Notes: generated by a model from the letters alone, not told the origin. A stretch of DNA of 64,000 nucleotides from Bog-473 sp963782415 (GCA_963782415.1 CAWAJT010000008.1:744001-808000), one strand, 5' to 3'; shown: positions 54,183 through 63,968, numbered from the stretch's first letter. Translations and numbers: made by a program.

Positions 54183-54898
54183 GCGACGACCTGGCCCAGC
54201 TGCTCGCCGTCCAGGACCTCGACACGACCATCGTGCAGCTCCAGCATCGCCGTGCCGCGCTCCACGAATCGTCTGGCCTCGCCGCCGTGGAGGGCCAGTT
54301 GGCCGCGCTCGCCGCCGAGCGGGCGGACGCCACGGCGCGCCGGGCCGTCCTGGCGGCGACCCAGAAGGATCTCGAACAGCAGATCGCCGTCATCAGCGAG
54401 CGCCGGAGCGGCATCGAGCAGCGGATGTACGCCGCCACCAGCTCCTCGGGACGAGATCTCCAGGCCATGAACGACGAGGTGCGCCATCTGACCGACCGCC
54501 GGGCCGAACTCGAGGAGCTAGAGCTGGTGGCCATGCTCGACCAGGACCCCATCGACGCGGAGCTGGCTGGCTTGCGCGAGCGCGCCGAACCGCTCGAGGT
54601 GCGGGCCAACGAGCTTCGGGCCCACGTGGCTGGGGACCAGGCGGAGATCGACGCCGCGCTCGGCGAGGCGGTCACGGCCCGGGCGGCCGCGGCAGCGCTC
54701 TTGCCCGCCGCGCTCGCGGACCGCTACGAGACATTGCGATCCCGGCTCAAGGGGACGGGGGCGGCGCGCCTCGTGGGCACCCACTGCGATGGCTGCCATC
54801 TCGAGCTGTCGTCGGGGGAGGTCGAGAAGATCCGTGCCCTCCCTTCCGGAGAGGTGGCGACGTGCGAGCAATGCGGCCGGATCCTGGTTCCCACCTGA
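54179..54898 (+). CDS. Coiled-coil protein with C4 zinc ribbon (CdsZ/zf-RING_7 type)
   Basis: 239-residue protein. Residues ~1-180 form a long antiparallel coiled coil (LAQLLAVQDLDTTIVQLQHR, GLAAVEGQLAALAAERADAT). The end carries a zinc ribbon (THCDGCHLELSSGEVEKIRA, ATCEQCGRIL) with Cys pairs C-x2-C at about 202-205 and 227-230. The fold matches the actinobacterial homologues of Mycobacterium Rv2229c, thought to work near nucleic acid; the role is not established. ATG overlaps the Nudix stop (ATGA). Confidence 0.88.
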   Translation: MSDDLAQLLAVQDLDTTIVQLQHRRAALHESSGLAAVEGQLAALAAERADATARRAVLAATQKDLEQQIAVISERRSGIEQRMYAATSSSGRDLQAMNDEVRHLTDRRAELEELELVAMLDQDPIDAELAGLRERAEPLEVRANELRAHVAGDQAEIDAALGEAVTARAAAAALLPAALADRYETLRSRLKGTGAARLVGTHCDGCHLELSSGEVEKIRALPSGEVATCEQCGRILVPT

Positions 54899-54914
54899 TC
54901 GCGTCCCCACGCCC

Positions 54915-55535
54915 GTGTTGATCCTGGTGCGCCACGGCGAGTCGGTGGCCAACGCGCAGGGCCTCCTGCTTGGTCGGACCGACGCGGTGCTGACCGACGA
55001 GGGACGTGCCCAGGCCCTGCGTGCGCGCTCACTGCTGGCGGGGCCCGTGGCCGAGGTGCGGTCGAGTCCGCTCCGCCGGGCACGCGACACGGCCGACCTG
55101 CTCGGCCTGGGGCGGCCGGTCACGGTGGACGAGGCCTTCATAGAGGTCGACTACGGCGAGTTCGAATGCCAGCCGCTCGGTGGCATCCCGGCGGAGGTGT
55201 GGCAACGCTGGCAGATCGATCGTGACTTTCGCCCCGAAGGCGGTGAGACCCTCGCCGAGGTGGACCGGCGCGTGGCCCTGGCCTGCGAAGACCTCTTCGC
55301 CACCGACGGCGCGGGTGCCCGTCGAGTCGAGGGTGATGTCGTGGTCGTCAGCCACGTCAGCCCGATCAAGGCCGCCGTGGCCTGGGCTCTGGGGACCGTC
55401 GATCTGTACTGGCGTCTCCACCTGCGCACGGGGTCGGTGACCCGAATCGGCTGGAACCGCAATGCGCCGATCCTGCACAGCTTCAACGAGGTGGCGGTGG
55501 CGCCCCGGCACCCGCCACAATCAGCCGGTGCCTGA
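54915..55535 (+). CDS. Histidine phosphatase (phosphoglycerate-mutase-like)
   Basis: 206-residue phosphatase from GTG 54915 (TTG 54918 is an alternative). The catalytic motif is ILVRHGESVANAQGLLLGRT, with Arg and His early; later SPLRRARDTADLL and a second His in VVVVSHVSPIKAAVAWAL. The His-Arg pocket suits a sugar- or cobalamin-related phosphatase. It follows the zinc-ribbon gene by 16 bp, an order like Rv2229c-Rv2228c, but without an RNase H domain. The 3' end overlaps the DUF2889 gene by 8 bp. Confidence 0.87.
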   Translation: MLILVRHGESVANAQGLLLGRTDAVLTDEGRAQALRARSLLAGPVAEVRSSPLRRARDTADLLGLGRPVTVDEAFIEVDYGEFECQPLGGIPAEVWQRWQIDRDFRPEGGETLAEVDRRVALACEDLFATDGAGARRVEGDVVVVSHVSPIKAAVAWALGTVDLYWRLHLRTGSVTRIGWNRNAPILHSFNEVAVAPRHPPQSAGA

Positions 55536-56169
55536 CGACCCGCCCACGCTCGCCGCGCTCCGCCCGCCGCCAGGCTCCGGGGAGGAGCCAGTGCACCGGC
55601 GGACGATCACCATGGAGGTCTTCCAGCGCGCCGACTACTTCGCCGTGGTGGGGACGCTGCATGACGAGCGCCCCTGGGCCGGCGGAGAGCACGGCCCGCG
55701 TCATCTCCATCACATGGACCTCGGGCTGGTGGTTCGCCGCACCGACATGACGATTGTCGACGCCGCGGCCGACATGCAGACGTTTCCCCATGCAGAGTGC
55801 ACCGACATTGAGGCGAGTTTTCGCGACCTCATCGGACTCTCCGTGGCGCGCGGCTACTCCAGCGCGGTGCAGGAGCGTTTTGGGCGCCAGCGCGGCTGCA
55901 GCCATCTGGAGTTCCTGGCCCGCGCCCTCGGGCCTGTCGTGGTACAGGGAATCACCTCGTCCGCCGCCTGGCAGGTGGAAAAGGGCGATGGCGAGCACCC
56001 GATGGGCGAGGGTGGTTTCAGCTTCTTGGCCAACACCTGCCATATCTGGACCGAGGACGGACCCGGCGTCGGGAAGATCGACGCCGGCTGGCGGCCCGGG
56101 CTGCTCGGTTACCCGGCACCGCGGGTGGCGGAGGTCCGCCGGCGCATGGCGGAGGAATCCTCGGACTGA
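55528..56169 (+). CDS. DUF2889-domain protein
   Basis: 213-residue protein from GTG 55528. The DUF2889 core is clear: VFQRADYFAVVGTLHDERPW, HHMDLGLVVRRTDMTIVDAA, DMQTFPHAECTDIEASFRDL, IGLSVARGYSSAVQERFGRQ, RGCSHLEFLARALGP. The Cys (ECTDI, RGCSHL) and His residues recur across the family and may bind metal. The function is not known. It ends the operon begun by dapC; the next stretch is empty to the cydC gene. Confidence 0.87.
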   Translation: MPDDPPTLAALRPPPGSGEEPVHRRTITMEVFQRADYFAVVGTLHDERPWAGGEHGPRHLHHMDLGLVVRRTDMTIVDAAADMQTFPHAECTDIEASFRDLIGLSVARGYSSAVQERFGRQRGCSHLEFLARALGPVVVQGITSSAAWQVEKGDGEHPMGEGGFSFLANTCHIWTEDGPGVGKIDAGWRPGLLGYPAPRVAEVRRRMAEESSD

Positions 56170-56675
56170 TTACGAGGCTCTCGGCGTCGGTCCGGCGGCG
56201 GAGCGTCCGGCTCTCGCCGTGGCGGCACAGGGCGACTCGAGGACGAGGGACATGACCCGTCGAGCGCCGCGCACCAGGATGCCAGACGTCGTACGCAGGC
56301 GGTCCCACGCTTCCCACGAGGCGCCGATGTCCAATGCTCCGAGGAGCTCGCCCCGGGCGGATCCGTCAGAGCACTTTGAGCGCAACGAGGGCGACGAGGT
56401 CGCGCTGCGCCTCCGCGCTGTGCCGCGTTGCGTCCTGCCGCACTGGGCCCGGCGCGATCCGGGCGGCCACCCGCCCGTGTCGCTCCGCCGGTCCCCTCCG
56501 AGGAGCCGGCCATTGCTGCGCTCTCCCCTCCCGTTCTCTTCCTGCCACGAGGAGAATGCAACGATGCCCCAAACTTGCGTTGCGCCGAGACGCCGCGCCC
56601 GCCGGCGTGTCGCGTGCACAACGGAGCCACAACCGCGCTCCTGCTCGGGGACCTCGCCGGCGGTCGGGAGACCGC
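56170..56675 (-). pseudogene. Probable TetR-regulator remnant in a gene-poor stretch
   Basis: 506 bp without an intact gene. On the minus strand, near 56180-56320, one frame reads ALDIGASWEAWDRLRTTSGI, LVRGARRVMSLVL, and an adjacent stretch in another frame reads EAQRDLVALVALKVL. These resemble the C-terminal ligand-domain helices of actinobacterial TetR regulators (recalled pattern). No N-terminal HTH was found. A weak call. Confidence 0.28.
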
Positions 56676-58373
56676 TCAGGCTGGCGCGGCGAGGACGCGT
56701 CCGGCTTCGAGCGTGATCACGGTGGCACACCGTGCCGCCTCGCTGGCACGGTGTGTGATCAGCAGAATGCTCCTGGATCCGGCAGCGCCGAACACGCCGT
56801 TGATGAGCGCATCGGCCAGGGTGGGGTCGAGGCCGCTCGTCGGCTCGTCGAGGACGATGACGGGGCCCGGCGCCAACAGGGCGCGGGCCACGGCGAGCCG
56901 ACGCCGCTCACCGCCGGACAGGGCGACGCCGTCCTCCCCGACCGGTGTGTCGAGGCCGTCGGGGAGCGACGATACCCATGCCTGCAGGAGGGTCACCCGC
57001 AGGGCATCGGCGATCGCCTCGTCGGTGGCATCTGGCCGGCCCAAGGTCAGATTGGACCGCACCGTGCCCGCGAAGAGCTGGGCCCGCTGGTCGGCCAACG
57101 CGCACGTGGCCCGCACATCGGCCTGCTGGAGGCCTTCGACATCACGACCGCCGAGTTCCAGCGTCCCGGCCTCGAGCGGCCAGTAGCGCAACAGGGCGGT
57201 GACAAGGCTCGACTTTCCCGCACCACTCGACCCCGTGACCGCGACCCGGCCGCCAGGTGGTAGGCGCAGGCTGACTCCGTCCAGGGCGCGCGGAAGGCCG
57301 CCGTCGTAGCGCAGCGCCGCATCGGTGAACGCCACGTCGGGCACGGCGCCCGTGGCGGTCACGGTGGCAACCCAGTCGGGCGGATCCGCAGGTTTGGCCG
57401 AATCGCGCACCGGAACCGGCACGTCTTCGAGCGCAAAGAGCCGCCGGGCCGCGGCGCGGACGTGCAACGAGTGCGCCACCGCCACCGGGACGCCGGGGAT
57501 CGTCTCGAAGGTGGCCAGCGCGGCCAAGGGCAACACAGCCACCATGACCTGGCCGATGCGGTGGGCGTGGACTGCGTTGACGCCGATCGCCAAGACGCCG
57601 GTCACCGCCGCGGCCATGCAGAGCTGCATGAGCAATGTGACCACGGTGCCGCGGCGGGCGTGTCGTCGCTCAAGCGCATCGCTGCGAGCACCGAGCGTCT
57701 CGACCGCGCCCAGCAGGCGCTCCTCGGCGCCGAAGGCCAGGAGCTCGGGCGCACCGGCAAGAGCGTCGACCACCTGGGCCGAGAGACTGCCCGACAGTGC
57801 GGCCAGTTCGGCGTCGCCGCCGCGCCGCCACGTGAGGACCGCGGGCACGCTCAGTGCGATCAGGAGGGGGAGGCCGAGCGCCAGCGCAGCCCAGGGGAGG
57901 ATCACACCGACCGCCGCGATGCCGATCGCGGCGGCACCCACCGCCACGGCCACCGGCAACAAGGTGCGGAGGTAGAGGTCCTGGAGCGCATCGACGTCGT
58001 CGATGGCGCGGGTGAGCAGGTCACCGCTGCGCCATCCCGCCAGCGCAGCGGGCACCCGGGGGGACAAGCAGTCGTAGAGCCACACCCGCCAGCGGGTGAG
58101 CGCGCGCAGCGCCGCGTCGTGGCCGACGAGGCGTTCGGCGTAGCGCAGTGGCCCCCGGAGAAAGGCGAGGACCTCGACGGCGGCGAGGATGCCAACGATC
58201 GCGGAGAGCCCCGGACGCAGGGCGGCGCGGCCGACGACGTACCCCGATCCGGCCAGCAGGCCGATCGTTGCTGCCGCCGCGGCGAGTCCGAGCAGGCCGG
58301 CCAGGGCGAGACGGACATACGGCGTGCCCGGTTCGGCGAGCACGCGCCCCAACGGTCCCCGAGCCCCCCTCAC
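56676..58373 (-). CDS. cydC: CydC-type ABC transporter subunit
   Basis: Fused membrane-plus-ATPase ABC exporter half, 565 residues from GTG 58373, which shares GTGA with the cydD stop. About six helices in residues 15-310 are followed by the nucleotide-binding domain: Walker A VTGSSGAGKSSLVTALL, signature ALSGGERRRLAVARALL, Walker B VIVLDEPTSGLDP, H-loop ITHRASEA. CydDC exports cysteine/glutathione or moves heme and is needed to assemble cytochrome bd. cydAB are not in this window. Confidence 0.87.
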   Translation of the reverse strand: MRGARGPLGRVLAEPGTPYVRLALAGLLGLAAAAATIGLLAGSGYVVGRAALRPGLSAIVGILAAVEVLAFLRGPLRYAERLVGHDAALRALTRWRVWLYDCLSPRVPAALAGWRSGDLLTRAIDDVDALQDLYLRTLLPVAVAVGAAAIGIAAVGVILPWAALALGLPLLIALSVPAVLTWRRGGDAELAALSGSLSAQVVDALAGAPELLAFGAEERLLGAVETLGARSDALERRHARRGTVVTLLMQLCMAAAVTGVLAIGVNAVHAHRIGQVMVAVLPLAALATFETIPGVPVAVAHSLHVRAAARRLFALEDVPVPVRDSAKPADPPDWVATVTATGAVPDVAFTDAALRYDGGLPRALDGVSLRLPPGGRVAVTGSSGAGKSSLVTALLRYWPLEAGTLELGGRDVEGLQQADVRATCALADQRAQLFAGTVRSNLTLGRPDATDEAIADALRVTLLQAWVSSLPDGLDTPVGEDGVALSGGERRRLAVARALLAPGPVIVLDEPTSGLDPTLADALINGVFGAAGSRSILLITHRASEAARCATVITLEAGRVLAAPA

Positions 58374-60134
58374 GGCGTGGCCGCCAACGAGAGCCCGGCG
58401 GGCGCCGGCAGGGTCACCACGGTGTCGAAGTGGGGGAGCAGCAGCGGTTCGTGCGCCGCCACGACGACGATGCGTCCGGACAGCCAAGGCTCAATCGCTG
58501 GTGCCAGGCGTGCCACGGTCGGCGGATCGAGCGCGGCGGTGGGTTCGTCGAGCAGGAGCACTGGTGCCGGACGAAGCAGCGCACGCGCCAGCGCAACGCG
58601 CTGGCGCTCGCCCGAGCTCAAGGTGAGTCCGTCGTGACCGACGGCGGTGGCCAGGCCACTGGGCAGATTGGCCAGCAGGTCGTCGAGGCCCACTGCCCAG
58701 AGGACTCGTCGCAATTCCTCGTCCGAGGCATCCGGCGCGCCAAGGCGCAGGTTGTCGGCCAGCGTGGTGTTGAAGAGGTGCGGCCGCTGTGGCAGCCACG
58801 AAAAGTGGCCGCGCCAGACCGCAACTGCTGTCTGGTCGCTGACGGCGTCACCGAAGGCCATGGTCCCTTCGGTCGGATCGACGAAGCGCAGCAGCGCGCG
58901 CAACACGGTCGACTTGCCCGAGCCGGACGGACCGGTGAGGGCGACTCGGGTCCCGGGCGCGGCGTGCAGGGACACGCGCTGGAGTGCGGCACCGTGCCGG
59001 TGCGCGGTAACGCACACCGAGTCCGTCGATAGCGAGTGCCGCCCCCGCATGGGCTGCACGGGCCGCCGCCGGCGGTGCTGTGCCGGCCGGTGCAGTCGTT
59101 TCCCCCGACGTTGTCGGCACTGCCGCCGGCTCCGCCACTGCCCTGGGGCCCACCGGGGTGTGCAGCACCTCGAGGACGCGTGCCGCTGCGGCCTGGCCCT
59201 CGGTGCTGGCGTGGAACTCCGCTCCCGCCCGGCGCAGCGGAATGAAGATCTCGGGCGCCACGAGGAGGACGGCCATCGCCGTTTGCAGGTCGAGCTCGCC
59301 CCACAGGAGTCGAAGACCGAGCACCATGGCGACGAGGCCGACGCCGAACCCGGCGAGCATGTCCATGGAGAGGGCGGAGAGGAAGGCCACGCGCAGGGTG
59401 CGCATCGTCGCGCTCCGCACACCCTCGGTGGCGGCCTCGATCTCGCGGCGGCCCTGCGCCTCGCGACCGAAGGCCCGCAGCGTGGGCAGGCCCTCGATGA
59501 GATACAAGATGCGTCCGGCCAGGGAACCAAGTCGCCGCCACTGCCGCTCCGAACGTCGTGTCGCCTCGCGGCCGAACGTGATCATCGTGACCGGCACGGC
59601 GAGCACCAGGGCGATGACGACGACGAAGGAGAGCCAGTCGCGCGTACCCACCCAGGCCAGCAACAGGAGTGGGATGGCGGCGGCCGCTGCCGCCTGGGGC
59701 AGGTACCGCGCGTAGTAGGTGTGCAGCGAGCCGAGCCCTCGGGTTGCGGTGAGCGACAGCTCACCCGGCCGCTCGCCGGCGAGCCAGCCTGGCCCGAGTG
59801 CCAAGGCATGACGCAGCAGCCGGCCGCGCAGCGTGGCGACGACGCGGTCGGCCGCACTCAGTGCGAAGAGGTCGCCGGCCACGTGCAGCGCGGCACGGAC
59901 GAGGATGGCCAGCCCCACAACTGCGATGGCCGGGGTCACGGTGCCCAGCGGCGCGTGGTGCAACAGGGAGCGGTTGACGACGTCGGCCAGCGCCACGGCC
60001 TGGGCGACAATGGCCACGGCGCTCAGCACGGCCAGCACGACGGCAATGACGGCGACCCGAGTCAGCCCTGGTACCTCGGCCGCCACATCAGGGTCGACCA
60101 GGCGGGGCCGGCGCCGCGAGGGGAGTGCGTTCAC
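58370..60134 (-). pseudogene. cydD: CydD-type ABC transporter subunit, frameshifted before the ATPase domain
   Basis: GTG 60134 begins a six-helix membrane domain (IAVVLAVLSAVAIVAQAVAL through LEVLHTP, ~350 residues), with ERPGELSLTATRGLGSL and AGRILYLIEGLPTLRAFGRE typical of CydD. The ATPase domain follows after a one-base insertion near 58997-59003: TGPSGSGKSTVLRALLRF, WLPQRPHLFNTTLADNLRLG, LSSGERQRVALARALLRPAP, LLLDEPTAALD, stop 58370. Joined length ~587, normal. It sits between thiolase and cydC with GTGA overlaps at both ends, so all three are one transcript. Confidence 0.84.
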
Positions 60135-61588
60135 GGGCTGAATGTCGTGCCCTTCACCGAGATGACGTGTCCGGTCAGACCCTCCGCGACCGCGTGGCGG
60201 GCGGTGGCCGCATCGTCAGACGTGGCGGCCGTGCGAGACCCGTCGGGGAGATCGGCCACCACGACGGTACGTACGGGTTCGAGTCCGGACTGGCCACCGT
60301 ACGTCGCCGTGAAGGACGTGACGCGGCCGGTGGTCGCCGCCGCCGGCGGGGCATCGGCGACCGGAACGAGCTCGGTGGCGTCGAGCGCCTCGGACGCCAA
60401 GTCGGCCAGGAGGAAACCGCCGCGTTCAGGGGGCGTCGCCGACCAGACGGCAAGGCCGGGCTTCGAGAGCAAGCCGGACACGGTCGTCAACAGGCCGCGT
60501 TCGCGTGGCTCGTCGCGCAAGCGGCGGCCGAGAAGGCAAAGGGATTGCAGGACGAAGTGGTTGAACGGGCCTCCGGCGAAGGCCATCCCACCGCTCAGCG
60601 TGGGGGTGCCGGCCGGGTCGAGGCCGAGCTCGCGCTGCTGCACGCGCACAGCAGCGGGGAAGCAGGAGTACACCTCGGCGAGCCCGAGCTCGTGCAGCGG
60701 CTGCCCGAGGTGGGCGGCGGCGGCTCGGCCGAGCACCCCCATGGCCGGCCACGCCTCCAGTCGTCGGCGCGCCGTCAAGGTCACCGACTCCGAGGAGTGC
60801 AGCGCCACGTGAGGAAACAGCCAGTTCTCGGCGGGCACGCCTGCCTGACGCGCCCGTTCCGCGGCGCAGATGAGGAGCGCGGACGCCTGGTTCACGGTCC
60901 ACTGGCTGGAGTGCCACTTGTTGTAGGGAAAGGCGAGCGGGCGGTTGTGCGGTCCGGGCGTGGCAATCTCCGCCGCGTCGCGCCGTTGGGGGAACGCGGC
61001 CTTGGGATTGCCGGCCGCCACGGCGTTGTAGCGCGCCCACAGCGCAGCCACCTCGTCGCGCGCCCGCGCCGCCGAAAGACCGAGGGCCGCCGCCAGGGCG
61101 TTCTCGATCAGCGCGTACTGCTGGACCGCCGGCCACACCACACCGGCCGCCAGTTCCACTGGTGCCACGAATTCGGGTGGGCGTGCCAGCACCTCGTCGG
61201 GCGCGACATGCTCCTCGTCAGCGTCGGCGCCCCCATCACGAGCCCAGGCCCGTGACTCGGCCCCGGCGACGACGACGACATCGGCGCGCCCCGAGGCCAC
61301 CAGGTCCAGTGCGTGGTTGATGACCTCTTGTTGGGAGACGCCGATTTCGCACAGGATCGTGCGCGCCCGGGGCGCTCCAATACGGCCGGCGACGGTACGG
61401 GCAGGGTCGGTGAGCGACCACGTTCCCTGCGGAACGGCGATGCAGTCGACGCCGTGCAGGAGTCCGGCCGCGCCTGCATCGGCGGCGGCGGCCGTGACGG
61501 CGTCGGTCAGGAGGTCGACGGTCGGCGCAGCATGGTCAACGGCACCGAGCCCGACCAGGACGGGCAGGCGAGAGTCGAGGGAGCGCAT
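60131..61588 (-). CDS. Acetyl-CoA acetyltransferase/thiolase-like lipid-transfer protein
   Basis: 485-residue thiolase-fold enzyme, ATG 61588 (GTG 61600 also possible). N-terminal LVGLGAVDHAAPTVDLLTDA, HALDLVASGRADVVVVAGAE; middle FPYNKWHSSQWTVNQASALL and GLAEVYSCFPAAVRVQQREL; later TLSGGMAFAGGPFNHFVLQS. The usual catalytic Cys of degradative thiolases is not in its standard context, as in SCPx/lipid-transfer-type members. The C-terminal 70 residues form an OB-like extension. Acts on acyl-CoA substrates. Its stop overlaps cydD. Confidence 0.82.
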   Translation of the reverse strand: MRSLDSRLPVLVGLGAVDHAAPTVDLLTDAVTAAAADAGAAGLLHGVDCIAVPQGTWSLTDPARTVAGRIGAPRARTILCEIGVSQQEVINHALDLVASGRADVVVVAGAESRAWARDGGADADEEHVAPDEVLARPPEFVAPVELAAGVVWPAVQQYALIENALAAALGLSAARARDEVAALWARYNAVAAGNPKAAFPQRRDAAEIATPGPHNRPLAFPYNKWHSSQWTVNQASALLICAAERARQAGVPAENWLFPHVALHSSESVTLTARRRLEAWPAMGVLGRAAAAHLGQPLHELGLAEVYSCFPAAVRVQQRELGLDPAGTPTLSGGMAFAGGPFNHFVLQSLCLLGRRLRDEPRERGLLTTVSGLLSKPGLAVWSATPPERGGFLLADLASEALDATELVPVADAPPAAATTGRVTSFTATYGGQSGLEPVRTVVVADLPDGSRTAATSDDAATARHAVAEGLTGHVISVKGTTFSP

Positions 61589-61624
61589 CGATCCGGCCAC
61601 GAGGTTGGATGCTACGGTCCCGCC

Positions 61625-62476
61625 ATGACGACCGGCGAAGTGGGCAGGTGGGAGGCCGAACTGAAGGATTTCACCAAGGATTCCTTCGAGGCCGACGGCA
61701 AACAGCGAGACATCTTCCGTCTCGGGTCGGGTCCAGCTGTCATCGTCATCAGCGAGATGCCCGGCATCACCCCGCTGGTGGCACAGTTCGGTCGTCGGGT
61801 GGTTGCCGCCGGGTGTACCGCCGTCCTTCCGCACCTGTTCGGCGACCCGGGGCGTCCGGCGACTGCCGGCTACACCCTCAAGTCGTTCGGCCCCGCCTGC
61901 GTCTCGCACGAGTTCGCGGCCTTCGCCCTCAAGAAGACCAGCCCGATCACGGTCTGGTTGCGCAAGCTGGCGGCCGCCGAGCACGACCGCTGCGGCGGTC
62001 CCGGCGTCGGTGTCGTCGGCATGTGCTTCACGGGGGGCTTCGCCCTCGCCATGATGGTCGACGACGTCGTGCTGGCGCCGGTGCTCAGCCAACCGTCGCT
62101 GCCGTTCCCGCTTTCCAAGAAGTACAAGGCGGACATCGGGATCTCCCTGAGCGACCTGGCGCGGGTGAAGGAGCGCACGGCAACGGGCACCTGTCTGCTC
62201 GGGCTGCGCTTCACCAACGATCCGTTCTGCTTCGAAGAGCGCTTCGAGACGTTGCGACGCGAGCTCGGCGACGCCTTCATGGCGGTCGAGATCGACTCGG
62301 CCCCGGGAAACCCGCACGGCCATCCGAAGACGGCGCACTCGGTGTTGACCGAGCACCTCAACGATGAGGACGGCACGCCGACACGTGCGGCGCTCGACCA
62401 GACGCTCAGCTTCTTGCGCGAGAAGCTGGGGGTGGGTTCGGGGCCCGGGCCCCGTCCCGACCGCCTGACAGCCTGA
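61625..62476 (+). CDS. Dienelactone hydrolase family protein
   Basis: 283-residue alpha/beta hydrolase from ATG 61625. Nucleophile Cys134 in VVGMCFTGGFAL, with the preceding oxyanion region VISEMPGITPLVAQFGRRVV and a late His in HGHPKTAHSVL. The Cys nucleophile marks dienelactone-hydrolase-type enzymes, which cleave lactones or esters in aromatic degradation. The substrate is unknown. Divergent from the thiolase gene, 36 bp apart. Confidence 0.88.
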   Translation: MTTGEVGRWEAELKDFTKDSFEADGKQRDIFRLGSGPAVIVISEMPGITPLVAQFGRRVVAAGCTAVLPHLFGDPGRPATAGYTLKSFGPACVSHEFAAFALKKTSPITVWLRKLAAAEHDRCGGPGVGVVGMCFTGGFALAMMVDDVVLAPVLSQPSLPFPLSKKYKADIGISLSDLARVKERTATGTCLLGLRFTNDPFCFEERFETLRRELGDAFMAVEIDSAPGNPHGHPKTAHSVLTEHLNDEDGTPTRAALDQTLSFLREKLGVGSGPGPRPDRLTA

Positions 62477-62512
62477 CGGCGCGACGCCGCAGCCCGGCGC
62501 TCTGCCCGGCGC

Positions 62513-63899
62513 TCAGGCCGGCGCTCGCAGGATCTCCTCGCACACGCGCTCGCCGGAGCGCACGGCACCGTCCATCGCTCCGTACGACGTCGACGCCGTC
62601 TCGGTGCCGGCCCAGTGCAGCCGGCCTATGGGTTCACGCAGGCGGGGCCCGTACTGGGTGAGCACGCCGGTCGGAAAATGGCCCATGGAGCAGCCTCGGG
62701 TCCAGGGCTCCTCCGCCCAATTCTGCTCCATGACCTGCAGCGGCGATGCCGCCTTGGGTCCAAGACGGCGCGTCAGCATGCGCACGAAGACGTCCCGACG
62801 CTCGGCCGCACCGAGCGCAGCGAGTGCCCGGGCGCGCGGTCCGGGCCGCGTAGCCGGCCACCACGCCCTGGCCGTGATCGGGTTGGGAGGCGTCGAGCGT
62901 GACCTCAATGGCGTCGTCGGTGGCCACGGATGCGCCTGACACCCCGTCTAGGCGCCAGAACGGCTCGTCGTAGAGGGCGACCATCTTCACCTCCGTGCCG
63001 GCGGGCACCTGGTGGATGAGGAGGGCGTGGTCGGCCGGCAGGGCCGGCTCGAATCGGATGCCGGCCGCCAGGGCGCGCGGGAGAGCGAGCACCAGGCGTC
63101 GCGCCGAGACCATGCCCGCCGCGCTCGCGACCTCCACCCGTTCGTCACCGGCGCGCACGCCGGTGACCGGGGCACCGAGGAGCACGGCCTCACCGAGGTC
63201 GGCCGCCATGGCGTCGGGGATCCGGCCCACCCCACCGCCGAATTGCGAATCCTGATAGCCCCCGGCGATGTTCATCAGTGACTCGATCCCGCCAGCCGAG
63301 CGGGCGAGGAAGAGCCAGTTGAGGAGCGAGACCTCGGACAGTTCGGCGGCAAAGCAGGCGCGGACGGTGGCCTCGACCAGATCCCGGGCGAGCCGCGTCG
63401 GCACGCGGGCCGCGCTGAGCCAGGCACGCACCGAGATCGCGTCCCACTCTGCGGCCTTGGGTGCGTCCCAGGGCGCGTCGACGGGAACCTTCTTGGCCAT
63501 GGCGTTCATGCGGGCGATGGCCTGACCAGCACTGAGCAGCGCGACGGGACTGATGCGCGGGATGTCGCCCCGGTAGCGGCGCACCTTGCCGCCTGTCGCC
63601 AGCACGTTGTCGCCGTCGACGAAGGTCTTGAACGTGGTCACGCCCATCTCCTTGGCGAGCGCGTGCATGCGGTCGTGCTGCGGGCCGACGAAGCACCCTC
63701 CCATGTCGACCGGGACGCCGTCGCGGCTGATCTGGGTCCAGACGCGCCCGCCGACCCGGTCACGTGCCTCGAGCACCACGACCGAACGGCCGGCCTGGCT
63801 GAGCCGCCGCGCTGCGGTGAGGCCGGCCAGCCCCGCCCCGACGATGCAGATGTCGGCCTCCCTCGTGGCGACGGCGCGGGTGCCTGCGGTCGTGGTCAT
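62513..63899 (-). pseudogene. Flavin monoamine oxidase (second copy), frameshifted
   Basis: FAD-dependent amine oxidase. ATG 63899 with GAGGAGGTGC upstream. N-terminal FAD motif IVGAGLAGLTAARRLSQAG, EARDRVGGRVWTQIS, DMGGCFVGPQHDR; substrate region WDAPKAAEWDAISV; LLNWLFLARSAGGIESL. After one inserted base at GGG 62843-62845 the frame moves and GPRARALAALGAAERRDVFV, WTRGCSMGHFPTGVLTQYGP, RLHWAGTETASTSYGAMDG follow to the stop at 62513. Rejoined it is ~462 residues. It lies divergent from a gene starting at the window edge, with a palindrome between them. Confidence 0.83.
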
Positions 63900-63926
63900 G
63901 GCACCTCCTCGCTCCAGGTGAAGGTA

Positions 63927-63947
63927 ACATGCGTGCTGCCCGCATGT
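63927..63947. promoter_or_regulatory. Palindromic operator candidate between monoamine oxidase and divergent gene
   Basis: ACATGCG (63927-63933) and CGCATGT (63941-63947) form a perfect 7-bp inverted repeat with a 7-nt spacer. This is the size and symmetry typical of TetR- or MarR-type operators. It sits 28 bp from the oxidase start and 22 bp from the edge gene start, so one regulator could control both. Confidence 0.55.
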
Positions 63948-63968
63948 AAATGTCCCGAGGAGGTGGCG

